Below, piece after piece: positions 10,096-22,300 of a stretch of DNA of 52,696 bases (position 1 is the stretch's first letter; each line of letters starts with the position of its first letter). The stretch is taken from positions 1-52,696 of the forward strand of contig JAPTJF010000437.1 in the NCBI GenBank assembly GCA_029339195.1, given 5' to 3'. The notes beneath the pieces were generated by a model. The model ran no database searches. It was not told the origin of the DNA and saw nothing but the letters and a program-made list of their open reading frames with translations. The position numbers were made by a program, and so were the translations under genes. The DNA is from Micractinium sp. NFX-FRZ. Lineage: Eukaryota; Chlorophyta; Trebouxiophyceae; Chlorellales; Chlorellaceae.

Positions 10096-13000
10096 ATGGA
10101 GGGCGACGCGCCTGTGGACGACATGTCCGCGGGGCCTATCACCGCAGGCCAGGCGAGTGGGCGTGCAGCAACACGCTCAAACAGTGGCGGCCGCAGCGGC
10201 GCGGGCTCCTGTTTGGCTCTATATAATTTGATTGCTAAAAGATCGCAATAAGGCTCCCAGCCCCGCCTTCGGCGCCAACCGCGCCTTGCTTCCCCTTGCC
10301 CGCTCCGCTTGCAGGTGGCCTGCCTGGCCGCCTACGTGACCGCCGTGGTGCTTTGGGCATGGGCAGAGTGGCTGAACTACCGGCTGGCGCACGCAAAGTG
10401 GGTAGGGGGCCGCAAGGCAGGAGTCGCCGCAGCGGCGGCGGCGGCAGCTGGGCTGCCGCCAAGAGCTGCCTCGTGCCTGCGCGATGGGCTTCTGCGGCAT
10501 GGGTGCCCTTGCGGCGACTGTGCATCGCCTCCACTCATTTTTCCCCGCCCATCCCTGCCGTTCCGTGCAGGAAGGCGCAGTTGCACGCGCACTCGGACGC
10601 GTCTGGTGGTGATGCCGAGGGCAAGCCGCTGCTGCCGGTCAACGGCGGCACCCACGTCGATGTGGAAGCAACCACTGGCGCGGCAGCGCCCACGTTAGCA
10701 TCACCCGGCGGCGTTGACAGCGCTGGCAAGCCCAGCTACGCCTGGACGTCTTCAGCCTTCTACCGCTGTCTGATGCTGGATGAGGACGCGCTGCTGAGCT
10801 GCCGCGAGGCCCTGCGGTCGGCCGTGGAGTTTGGGACAATCCTGGCGTGGTTTTATGTCGCCGACCGCACCTCCCTGATTGCCCCTGGGCCCAAGGTGGG
10901 CGGGACGTGCTGAAGACAGGGTGGCGGGGTGGACTGGATGTGTGTTGGAGTGGGGTGGGTTGGCGGCCCTGGCACACGGTGGTTGGAGTGGTTGGTTGCA
11001 TGGCACCTTGGTTAGTTGGTTGGCGTGACATGCTTGGCTTGGCTGACAGCTGGTGGGGGAGGGTGAGCGGTAAATTGGCGTGAGGCAGGCAGGGCACGGA
11101 GCGATCATGCTGATGCAGCCGCTGTCCTTGGTTGTTGGTGCTGCGTTCCAGTGGCGTGCGGCCCCCATTCTGTGTGCCGCCAGCGTCGCCCACATGCACT
11201 TCACATCCCAAGGGTGCAGCTTCTGGTGGATGGAAAACGTACAGGCAGCTGCCCACCCGTGTGGCTGCATACCCCGCTGGGCTTCTGCTGAGTCGCGCGC
11301 ACAACTCTTGGTGCTCGGGCTGCTGCTGGTGACCCGTCGGATTGCTGACTGTGCTGTGCACTCATCCCTGGGCACGTACGTGCAGAACTACTCCCGCGAC
11401 GTCTTCCTCTTCATCTTCCTGGTGCTCACCGCCGTGGCGGGCGGCTACTCCCTGAAGCAGCACCGCGGCCTGCTGCTGCACCGCACGCAGACAGAGGAGT
11501 GGAAGGGGTGGATGCAGGTGCGGGGGGCAGTGCGGCAGGCTGCGGGGCAAGTGTTTGGGTGTGCGGGATGACCCAGACTGCTGGTCCCGGGGCATGCGAG
11601 TTTCGTGCTTTCATACCACTGCATCTTCTGCCGTGCCAGCCCTGGCAGCCAGCTGGTGCACTGCCAGGTGCTGGTGCGGCCAGCGCAACAGGGCCAGTAC
11701 TTCCAGCGCTTCCTGCACCCGGGCTGCAGCCAGGCAGGAGGGGTGCAGGCAGTCCTGGAAACAGGTGCACCACCATTTGAGGGCGGCCTGGCGGATTCTG
11801 GCACCAAGGGGTTAAGTTGGGAGCTGTTGTGGGTAGGGGTGGCAGAGACAGGGCAACCACACAGGCAGGCCTCCCCCCGCCACAAAGTCGTGATTTGTTG
11901 GGATGTCAGTCGCGGTGCGACATGCTGGGAGCTCCCGTTTTCTTTACTGTGGGGAGGGAGGGGCAAGTAGGGAGGGGCAAGTTTCTTCCTCTCTTTCATC
12001 TTCCTGCACCACCACTACTTCCCCTTCTTGCCATCTGTGAAATGCTGCTGAGGGGACGTGAAGCAGCACCAAATCTCACCCCATTCGCACTGCGCTGCTG
12101 GGGTGTTGGGTATAGGGGTTTGAGGTTGTTGTCTGTGGGCGATTCAGTGTTACACCAGGTTGGCGAAGAAGCCCCAAGGTAAGCCAAACAGCACAGGGTA
12201 AGAGGAGACGGGGGCGCAGCACGCGCTGAGCAGCGCTGTTCAGCACGTTGTACGGCGGTTGACGTGCGTGTGCACTGCTCTGCTGCGCTAAGGCCAAGTC
12301 GGTGCACTTCACTGCTTGGTGCGCTTGGCCTGTGAACAGGGGCAGTGAATGGGAGTGCCGGCGTTTGTGAGCTTGTGCTGCCTGCAGCCCTGCAAGCAGG
12401 CCAACAAGCTGGAGAGCCACACAGGCAAGCCTCTAAAGCCAAGCACCTGGTTCCTGGCCTGGTGTTTCTTGAAGGTGACTGCCTTGAACATTGTCTGCTG
12501 CCTGTTGCGGGGCTTGGAGGGGTTGCCGCCGCGGAAGTTGGGGTCGAGCTGCGCGTCGGGGCGCTGGCAGCCACCACAGCCACCCACCGGGTGGCCGCCG
12601 TGCGTGGCGGCTGGCAGCTCTGAGGGCTTTGTGGGCAGCGTGCCGCGGTCGCTCGCCGTGACGCAGGCAGCGCACATCAGGATACCGGAGCGCACGGCGA
12701 AGGCGACGTCACTGGGGGAGGGAAGATGGGCAGTGCAAACAATGAGGGGCAAGGAGCGTCAGATGGTGGTGCAGTGGTTGCACAAAGGATCCCCGCCTTG
12801 CACACCTGCTGCCAAGCACCTCAGCTTAGTGCAGGCGCCAGCGCTGCCACAGCTGCTTCCCAGCCCCAGACCGCAGCGCCAACACTTAACCCACATGGTG
12901 GGACTGAGGCAGACGCCACAGTGCGCCTCCTCCTCTGAAACACCCTCCTTGGCCGCCTGTGCCGCACGCTGGCGGCCGCTGTCCAGCGCGCTGGGCCGGC

Positions 13001-16000
13001 CGCCGCCGCGCCGCCGGCTGTTCGTGACGTCCAGCGCCTCGGGGGTGGCGGGGCTTTGGCTGAGCAGGAAGTAACGGTATGCATCTGTTTTGCTGACAGC
13101 CTTAGCGCCGCCCCAATCGGCCATGACCACGAGGTCAGCGCCGAAGCTGTGGTTGGCGTCAGCGGCCACAGCGCCGCCGCTGCTGCTGGTGGGCATGGGC
13201 AGGCTGCCGGCGGGCGTGGGCAGGCTGCCAGCGGGCGTGGGCAGGCTGCCGGCGGGCGTGGGCAGTACGCGCTGCTTGCGGCCGTCCACCCGCTCATGGT
13301 GCACCTTGCCGATCTTGCCAGCGCCCGCCGCCTGCGGGTTCATCAAAATGCTGCGTGCGTTGGTGCGGTAGAGCTCGCGGTAGCTGCCGCTATTGCCGCC
13401 GCCCTGCACCAGGTCCCACACCATCTCGCGAGGCACCTCCGCCAGGTCGCCCACATAGCGCCATGCGGAGCCGGTGCCCTGCAGGGAGGCGTGGAGGCGG
13501 GGACAAAGGTTGTTGGGGTAGGGAGCTGTAGGGCAGCATCAGAAGCAGCGGGTGCAAGCCTTGGGCACGCGCAGACGGTAATCTTGCCCACCGCCCTAGT
13601 GCCCTCACCGCCCACCTGGTCGGCGCTGAAGTAGACGGCGCCGCTGTCCTGGTGCTTGCTGTCCGTGAGGCAGGGCACGCGGCTGGGATGCGGGCCGGGT
13701 TGCACATTGCCGCCGCGCGCCGCCACTTGCGTCTCTGCCACGCCGACGGCGGAGGCGGGGGCAACGTGCTTGAAAAGCGGCTCGAAGGCCGCCCGGTGGG
13801 ACTGCAGCAGCAGCCGGCCCGCCTTGGTGGTGACCAGCCCTTTGTGGTACGCGTGGGCATGTGTCTTCTTCTGTGGACACAGCAAAAGGGGCTGGTTTCA
13901 GGAGGTGGGTGCGACGTTTGATGGGCCTGCTGCAAGGCGTTTCGACTAGCAGCGCCCGTTCCTGCACCCCCTGCGGTGATGAAGGAACTCATGCCTCAAA
14001 CATTTGCCCAAGTCCAACTTCAAGCTGCACCCTGTGCCTGTGTGCACTAGCCACGCTGCGCGCACCAGGAAGCGGCGGTGGTTGTGCGGGATGACCTTGA
14101 CTGCCGCCTCGCGGCATGCCGCCAGTGCGTCGGCTGGCAAAATGCCGGCATGGTGCTCCCAGATCACTGCGTCCTCCACCGTGCCCACATCGGCGGCCTG
14201 CAAGGATGCAGCGGTGTGGGTGGATGCAGTGAACACCCTGAAAAGCAGCATGAAGTTAGAAAGAAGACAGTCGGCAGGGCAGCCGCCGCGCCCTCCGCAG
14301 CCGCCATGCACGCTGCTGCTGCTCCCTCAGAACAGCAGCGCCTGATCCAGAAGCACATACACACCTTGGCTAGCACGCGGCGCTTCCAGCCCGTGGCCTC
14401 CAGCCCCTCCTCGAAAGCTGAGCGCGCCTGGCGCTTACGCTTCTTGGTCGCGGCCGCACGTGCTGCACGCGCCTCGACTGTATTGTCGCGGTGGGAGGGC
14501 GGCCGGCCGTCGTCGGGCACAAAGCGGTCAGGCGCGCGCCGCGAGCGGCCCATTTCTGAGAAAAAAACGTCGCCACCCCTTTCCCCTGCAGGTCCTCTTC
14601 CTGCTCTACCACTACTTTAACGCCAAAGAAATTTACAACGGAATTCGTGTTTTCATCGCTGCGTATGTCTGGATGACAGGCTTCGGTGAGTACTTGCCTC
14701 ATGAGTGTGGCTGACTTGGCGGTGCCGTTGATTGGGGCTTCTGGTGGCGGGTTGTAGTGGCAGGGTTGGGCAAGTTGCTGGCGCAAGTGTTTAACCCGTT
14801 CTTTGTTGCTCTGCTGCTCACTGCCCACTACCTCCCAGCACCAGCGGCCCGGACGCTTGCCCGCCGCCCTTGCAGCCACCGCGCTCGCCCCGCGCGCCCC
14901 GCCGCCGCCGTGTTACTCGTCACGCACCCACCACACGCGCGCCACCTCCCCATGCAGGCAACTTCTCCTACTACTACCGCACCGCCGACTTTGGCATCGG
15001 CCGCTTCTGCCAGATGATGTGGCGCCTCAACTTCCTGGTCATCTTCTGCTGCCTGGCGCTCAACAACTCCTACATGCTCTACTACATCTGCCCCATGCAC
15101 ACCCTGTTCACCGTGATGGTGTACGCGGGTGAGCGCCGCCCGCTGCTGTTTCTTGGCCGGATTAGAACCTCGGCAGATTACGCTGCTGCCAGTGGCAGTG
15201 GGAGCATGCAGGGACGCGAGTTGTTGCCGCCTTCCACGCAGGGACAGCGCTACTCAAATGCTGCTTCTGACCCTCACACCCTGCCCCTTCCTCCCGCCCT
15301 GCCTTGCAGCCCTGGCCGTCGGCGCACGCTACAACAAGAGCGACGTCGCCATCTGGCTCAAGATTGCCGGCTGCTTCCTCACCGTCTTCATTTTCTGGGA
15401 CCTCAAGTTTGGTGAGGGCAGGGTGAACCCGTGTGTCGAGTGGGAGTGCGGGTGTGGGGCCTGCTTCCTCGCCGCCTCTTTCCGTCTGTCTTTGGTGTCG
15501 GGTGCGCGGGTGTGGGCCCTGCTTCGTTGCTGTCATATTTCATCAGGGACCTCAACATTGGTGAGCGGACGAGTGGTGGCACTGGCTTGGCTGTGCGTGG
15601 GTTTTGATGAGAGGCAGGGGAGGCGCAAGTGGTCTGCCGTGGTTGGAGGGCTGGGTGGCAGGTGCGACCATGCTGAGGTGATCAATCGACAGCGGGCTGC
15701 AGCATGTTGGCGGGTGCAGCGCTGGAGCCTTGGCACCCCGCTGCCCTTCCGCACTGCAGGGCAGCACCACTGTCCTGCCCTCGTACCTGGGCCAGGTGCT
15801 CCCCCGCCCACCTCCCTGCTTCCTCCCCGCTGCCTGCCTGCCCCGCAGTGTTTTACGCCGTCTGGACCCCCTTCATGTTCATGATGGGATACACCGACCC
15901 CCGGCGCCCCGGCACCGACCAGCTGTACGGTGAGCAGGCACTGGCTTGCCCTTCACGCTCTCACAGCTCAAGCGGCTGGGTAGGCAGCGTGCCTAGCAGG

Positions 16001-18109
16001 GGCGGGGCCAGCAGGGGTGCGTACGAGCGTGGGGCGCGGCGCCTGCTCATTGCTTCCTCACCTGCCCCCGGTTCACCCCCTTTCCCACCTATCCCCGCAG
16101 AGTGGTTCTTCCGCTCCTCCCTGGACCGCTACATCTGGATCTACGGCATGATCTGCGCATTCATGCACCCAAGGTGAGCACAGCTGCCGGGGAAGCCTCG
16201 GCATGCTGTGGTCGCGGTATCAATGCCGGTGGCCTGGCGAGGGGTGGGGCACCGCTGTGTGGGTGGAGGACGACGCCTTCTCCGTGCTGTGCTTTGACCA
16301 CCCCCCGACTCATCTACCACCGCCTTGCCGTGGCTCCCGCCCGCACCTGTGTGTGTGCAGGATTGAGAAGTTCCTGCAGGCGGTGGACGCGATGGAGGCC
16401 AAGCGGCGGCGCGCCACGCGCGCTGTGCTCCTCGCCTTCTGGGTGGGCGTCGGCTACGCATGGTACACCTACGTCTACTGCCTGCCCAAGGTGGGTGCCC
16501 TGCCAGTCTTTATCGGGTGTGTGCAGCAGGTGGCCGGAGGCAAGGGTACAAGCGGGAGCATAGCGTCAGCTGTTGGAGGGATGGATGTGGCCATGCGAGA
16601 GAGGGCATGGGGCAGTGCACCTCTGAAACGTCGGGGATAGCCTTGGGTGTGCGACAGTCTCGTGCAAACACTGCTGGGTGTGCCGCCTGCTCCCCCTAGC
16701 AGATTGAGTACAACAAGCTGCACCCCTACACTTCGTGGATACCCATCACCGGTGAGGCGCCACCCGCTGCCCCCGCTGCCTGCCTGCCACCGCGCTGGGC
16801 AGCGCCCCTGCAGTTGCTGTCGAGCTGATTCCCGCTCTGCGCACCCCCTACTGCATTTGGTGCATGCTGCGCAACCTCTGGCCCCCTCACCCAACTGCCT
16901 GCCTGCCCTGGTATTCACATGCCCATCCCCACCCGGCCTGCAGTGTTCTTCATGCTGCGCAACCTCACGCCGCCCATGCGCATGTTCTCCATGGGCCTCT
17001 ACGGCTGGCTGGGCTGCATCACACTGGAGACATGTGAGTGGGGCGAGGTGGCGCCTGCCTGCCTGCCTGCCTGACTGGGCACACCTGCCGACCGGGCGCT
17101 GCTAAATTTCATTGCCAACGGCTTTTGGTGGCGGCTGCCTGGCAAGGCTGGTAGATGCTGGCGGCGGCTGGCGAACCCCTGCTGCGCTGCCTGCCTGCTG
17201 CTGGGTGCCTGCCATGCAGCCCTGACATGACTCGTCATGCACACATTGCCCCCCCCACCTGTGCCCCCATCCTCCCTCTCCCCTCCACCCTCCCCACCTG
17301 CCCCCGCAGACATTGGCCAGTTCCACACCTGGCTGCTGACCAAGCGGCCCGACGGGCAGCCCATCTACCTGCTCACGCTGCTGCCCGGATATGAGCTGCT
17401 CAACTTTGCGCTGGTCACGGCAGGTGGGTGCGGTCCTTACAACAGTGTCGAGTGAGGCAGGGAGGATGTGTAGGTTGTAGCCGCTGTCAAGACTTGCGCT
17501 TGGCACGTCAAAGGATGGTGGGCGAGCAGAGCGAGGGACGGGTGTGCAGCGGCTGTGCACGCTTCCGCTCGGCTCAATGCGTCCTGTCCCTGCCTCCCTC
17601 ACCCCCTCCCCCATTGCGCCTCTGCAGTGTACGTCACCCTCTCCCACCGCCTCTTCATGACCACCGGCACGCTCAAGGACGCGGTGGTGAGCAGCTGCCT
17701 GGCTGCCCGCCCGCCTGCCTGCTGGGCATGCTTTGCGTCACCACCTGCTCCTCCCCTGCTTGCTGCTGCTTATGTCCCGACAGCCCTTTGATGCACCGCA
17801 TCGTACATGCGTTCGATGCATGCACTTGCGTGCACCCCGCCGCACCCCGCCCTCGCAAACGTGCCACATGCTGACACCCGCCTGCTGCTGCGCTAAGCAC
17901 CCGCTTCTTGCAGTCGCCAGCCGCACCCGCTTCTTGCACTCACCAGTCGCACCCACCCCCTCCATGGCTTCCTTTCTTTGCAGGTGCCGCACGACGACAA
18001 CCGGCTGCTGCTGCGCAACGGGCTGATGATGGTGGTGGTGGCCGGGGTGGCCGCCTGCTTTGGCTTCCTCATGGTGGAGGCACGCAAGATGGTGACCGGC
18101 ATGCCCTGA
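10096..18109 (+). CDS. RWA: RWA/CAS1-type polysaccharide O-acetylation membrane protein
   Basis: Fifteen exons, 561 aa: 10096-10152, 10315-10397, 10571-10895, 11386-11517, 14592-14685, 14958-15128, 15310-15411, 15849-15929, 16101-16173, 16361-16490, 16703-16751, 16944-17033, 17310-17423, 17628-17686, 17984-18109. The first intron uses a GC donor. Recognition rests on G-P-I-T-A-G-Q at the start, [46 protein letters not shown] and L-P-G-Y-E-L-L-N-F, all hallmarks of the CAS1/RWA family. Length matches plant RWA proteins. About ten membrane helices are expected. The protein lacks the N-terminal SGNH domain of animal CASD1, as do plant RWAs, which are thought to supply acetyl groups to wall polysaccharides in the Golgi. 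Its fourth intron (3.07 kb) houses an antisense gene. Confidence 0.93.
12309..14553 (-). CDS. Nested antisense gene: basic Cys-cluster/AT-hook-like protein
   Basis: Five phase-consistent exons inside an intron of the RWA gene: 14553-14365, 14197-14066, 13870-13616, 13478-12895, 12711-12309, giving about 520 aa. Order of visible parts: a very basic N-terminus ([10 protein letters not shown]), an ordered middle ([23 protein letters not shown]), a 7-residue repeat P-T-P-A-G-S-L, an AT-hook-like R-R-R-G-G-G-R-P, then three C-x-x-C pairs (C-G-V-C, C-A-A-C, C-G-G-C) that could bind zinc. I do not recognise the family. The features suggest a nuclear DNA- or chromatin-binding protein. Transcribing both strands would make overlapping RNAs with the RWA pre-mRNA. 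The last exon could be shorter if a further intron exists. Confidence 0.6.
13197..13263 (-). repeat. 21-nt coding minisatellite, about 3 copies
   Basis: Tandem 21-nt units encode repeats of L-P-T-P-A-G-S within the nested antisense gene. The copies differ by a single base, so array length is probably variable between strains. Confidence 0.8.
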
Positions 18110-19339
18110 AGGGGCGACCTGGCGCTGACCTGGCGCTGACCTGGCGGCCTGGGCGGGTGGTGCTAATGCTGGTCTGGTGGCCGGCGACGGTGTTGCGCTG
18201 CTCAAGGCATGGTGCGCGGGCCTATTCCCCAGCCTTGCCGGCCGGCCAGTGCTGTCCTGATTAGTGGGGCCAGGCATTGTCCGCTTGGTTGGTGCTCGTA
18301 CCAGATCGGCCAGGCTGGGCCCGCAAGTCACAACCGCCCCTCGTCCTCGCCGTCTATCGCTTGATCCTTTGCTTTCTGTTGCTGAATGGGCCAGCGGCAC
18401 GGCAGCGGGCATGGTCCGCCGGCAGGAGCATCGCCCTTGCACGTCCTGCCGAGCCACCCCTCAATTTTCTGTTGTCTCGCCCTGCCGCCCCTAGCACCCC
18501 GCCGCCACCCGCTGCGCCCCGTAGTACCCACCTGGCTCTCTGATGGCAGCCCTCTCTTGGCTGGGGATGACTCTAGTGCCTACACCCTCCCTGACGGCAC
18601 CCCTTGCCGGCTGGGGTGACTCTCCCTGGGGACTCCGCCACTGTAACTTTTAACTGCCAGCTCGCTCCTCCCCTCCTCCCCCAGCTGCCTCCCTCTCGGC
18701 CTTTCATCCCCCCGCAGCCCTGCCCCGCACTGCTTCCCTCGCCCCTATCTGCAAAGCACAGCACTTTCCACTGTAAAACCCTCCCGCTGGAGGTCCCTCC
18801 TTGCAGCCGGCATCATCGGATCGGGCTGGCAGGTTGGCACACGTGGGCAGCAACATGCGACTGGTGTGCCCCTGAGAAAACCCTGCTGATGCTGCTGATG
18901 CTGCCAGTTGCATTGGGGCTTGCTGTTAGGGACAGTGGGCGATGCCAGAATATAACACAGCTGAGGGGGAGTGAATCACTGTAAAAAGTTGCCCAGAGGC
19001 ACCTCGCAATCGGGGCATTGCCAGCTCTCCGCTGGCCGTTCACCACTTGCCGCCGCGCTCCCAGCTGCACGCACGCAGGGCATGCAGCGAACAAGCACAC
19101 GCATGAGTGGGGCAAACACAAGCAGCCCTGGCCGGCGCCTGCCGTGGGCCGTGCACCACCCAAGAGTTACATTGACCGAGGATGTGCATTGCTGGACCAA
19201 CCACATGCCTATCAACCCGTAAACCTGCCCCGTTCGCCTCCTCCGCACCAACGCCTGGCCCCTCTCTCCCCGCCTCCCCCAGTCGGCATGCACGCCACAG
19301 AACATCCTCCCTGGCCCACCCAGCAGGCTCCCTCGCGAC
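18110..19339. other. Convergent 3' region of RWA and aldo-keto reductase genes
   Basis: No coding sequence recognised. TGTAA motifs for the plus strand are at 18642-18646, 18772-18776 and 18980-18984. For the minus-strand reductase TTACA is at 19167-19171, 169 nt after its stop. The plus-strand 3' untranslated region would be unusually long if the last signals are used. Confidence 0.5.
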
Positions 19340-22300
19340 TCACGTGTAGCAGTCGGTGGTGGAAGCGGTGCTGGCTGCTAGCACCTTGTCAATGCGCTCC
19401 AGGTCGGCTGCAGGCGCGTGGGGGGAGGCCACGGGGGGTGGGGCATGGGAGTTGGGCGAGGTTGAGAGCGGGCCGGCGCCCACACAAAACCGCAGAGGTG
19501 ATGTGGCGTACGTAACCGTGGTCGCACCGTGCTGGCGATGCACAGACACCCTGACAATGCGAGCTCATGCCGCATGTAGCAGTCCAAACAAACTGTATAG
19601 AAGAGCATTCCTTTGGTTGCTCTGTTCTGAGGGGATGCTCTCATGGTGGGCCCCCTCCCTCGACCGCCCACACAGCCCTCCCACCCTACAACCTTCCAGC
19701 ACAAGCCTTGAACCCAGGCACCCACCAGCGTCCAGGGCAAATGAGAATATCTTTGCGTGGTCGTCCACGTGGCTGGCGTTGCGCGCACCCACAATGATGC
19801 CCGCCACCTGGCACGCAGGGCAGACGCGGTGAGAATCAAGCTCACGACAGATGCTAATTTGCTGAGATCTTGGCAGAGCTCTTGGCAGATGCACACACAC
19901 ATGTGCCAAGTGCCAAGCTGACGAGCAACAAGGACCCCCCGCACAAAGCCCCCTCAAACGGGGCCCGGTCCAGCCGGGAAGCCTGGCTCACCTGCGGGCG
20001 GTCCAGCACCCAGCGGCACGCCACGTCAGCAATGCTCACGCCGTGCTTCTGGCTGACCTCGGACAGCGCTTGGAGCAGGGTCTGCAGGGGGGGGGAAGCG
20101 TGGGAGGAGGGGGAAGGACGGCCATTAATGAGGGACGAAGACAGCCCTGCGCTGGGATGAGGCACTCCAGCCAGCCTGGAGGTTTTGGAGCAGCCGGCGG
20201 GCAGGGCAGGCCACGAGAGGGGAGTGGAGGAGAGCAGGTTGGCAAGGTGAGCAGAGGGGCATAGACTCGGAGGGGAGCATGCCCAGCCATTTTGGCAGAG
20301 GGATGGGGCGGGATGAGAGGGGCACGGACACAGCGTGGCTCTGCGCCGAGGTCCCGGAGAACACAACACACCTTGGGTGTGCTGCTTGCAAGTGTGATAG
20401 CAGCGCCAGTGGCCCCATCCACATCAACCTGGCACTCACTTCCAGCAGCCCGCCTGGCGCATCTCAGCAGGCCCCCGCCCCACGCCCCGACAAGCAAGCA
20501 CACAAGCACACGACCGATTAGGGGCTGCCCACCTGGAACCAGTCCCAGCCTCCCGCCTGCCCAATCACGCTCGAGTACTTGCTCTTGCTGTATGTGTTGA
20601 TCTGCACCCTGCAGAATGTGGAGAACCGTAACAAAACGGAGATGATTCACTTTGAAAACTGATGCTTTCAGTTGATCCGAAGGGTAACGGTGTGTGAGGA
20701 TGCGCACCTGCACATGCCACCCCACCCCACCCCACCCCTCCCCACCCACCCAGCTTGCGCGCTGCCATGCCCAGGTGCGCTGGCTCACCCCCCCCCCCCG
20801 CTCACGCAAGCGCTGCCTTGCGCTCCACCCGCCCAAGGGAGGCAGGCAACCACCCCCGTTGGCTGACTGGGAGGCGGGCAAGACCCTGCCCACCCCTGCG
20901 CTTGCCGGCTACATGCCAACCAAGCCCGCGGCTGCCCGGCAGCTTCACATGTGCCCCCCAAATGTTTTAAACTAAATTAGCTCTCACTTGGATGCGGGCA
21001 TGCCCAGGTACTTCTCGCTCAGGAAGCCGCCCGCCAGCACGCCGTAGCTGCGGGAAGTTGGGGGGTCACGAGATTAACACTTTCACGGGTTGTTAAAAAA
21101 GGAGCAGCAGTGGACGCAGTGGCACCCCCAGGTGGTGCGTCGCAAACTGCGCACGATGATGCACCTGCACTCAATTCATTGACCAGCGGCGTGTGGCCGC
21201 GGCGGCAGCAGCATGAACACAGGCACGCAGCCAAGAACAAACAACGAGTCAACCCAGTAACACTCGATGCACTTCACGAGGCACAGGTCAGCATATCTGC
21301 TCAGCAGAGAGCCAGCCAGCCATTCCTGGCCACTCACGGCAGCAGCTTGAGGTGGCCCACGGCTTAGGAGCGACCCACGGCTCATGGCAGCGCCACACAC
21401 GCAGGGCGGCAGCACAGCAACCCAGCAAAAAACACCACCGATGGCCACTCACGGCAGCAGCTTGACGTTGTTCTTTGCGCAGAAGTCGGCCATGCCGTTC
21501 TCGGGGCGGCGGTCCAGCAGGCTATACTGGACCTGCATCGAGGGGATGAGAGGGTGCGAGGGGCAGAGGCAGGGGCTTGTGTCCAGCAGACAGTACCGGA
21601 CCTGCTGCCTCGAGGGGAGGAGGGAGCGGCGGTCGCTGTGCAGCCCTGGAGGAGGTCGCGTGCCCGGCGCCCGGCGCCTGACCAAGTGTGCAAACATTGT
21701 AACACGTGCCCACCTGGTTGTTGGCGATGGCAACCAATGGGCAACGCGCCATCCACCACCTGCTGCAGGCGGCCGCGGCGACCCCACCCACTCAGCCCAA
21801 CCCACCCATCCTGCACATGTGTGATATAGATACCATTGTTTACACAGGTGTATCACCTGGTTGTTGGCAATGGCCACCCCGCCATCCACCATCTCCTGCA
21901 GGCGCTGCACATCAAAGTTGGTGGCCCCCACGTGCTTGATCTTGCCCTTCTTCTGCGGGCGGGGGGTGAAGAGGGGAGGAAAGGAGGACAGGTGGACAGG
22001 AGGCACGGGAGGCAGTCAGTCAGAATTGGGGGATTTCAAGAGGGGCGGGAAGCGGGGAAGGTTTCACAGGGGAGGCAGGAGACAGTCAGTCGGAGTTGCA
22101 AGGGCCGAGTGCAACCAGCCTCACATCTGCCGCCCGCCAAATGCTCTCGCGACGCCCACACACGGTGAAGCCTCACCCACAGCGGTGCATGCAATGAAGC
22201 TTCACCCCCACCCACCTGCAGGGCCGCCAGGTTCTGGGCAGCTGCCACGGAGGTTTTGGCAGCGACAGCTGCACTCCCTGTGTGCAACACCCTGCCGATC

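Noticed and set aside
11605..11815. Plus-strand frame with C-Q-V-L-V-R-P in the long RWA intron, considered as an extra exon
   Set aside because: The RWA family reads directly from E-E-W-K-G-W-M-Q into V-L-F-L-L-Y-H-Y-F, so nothing is missing here.
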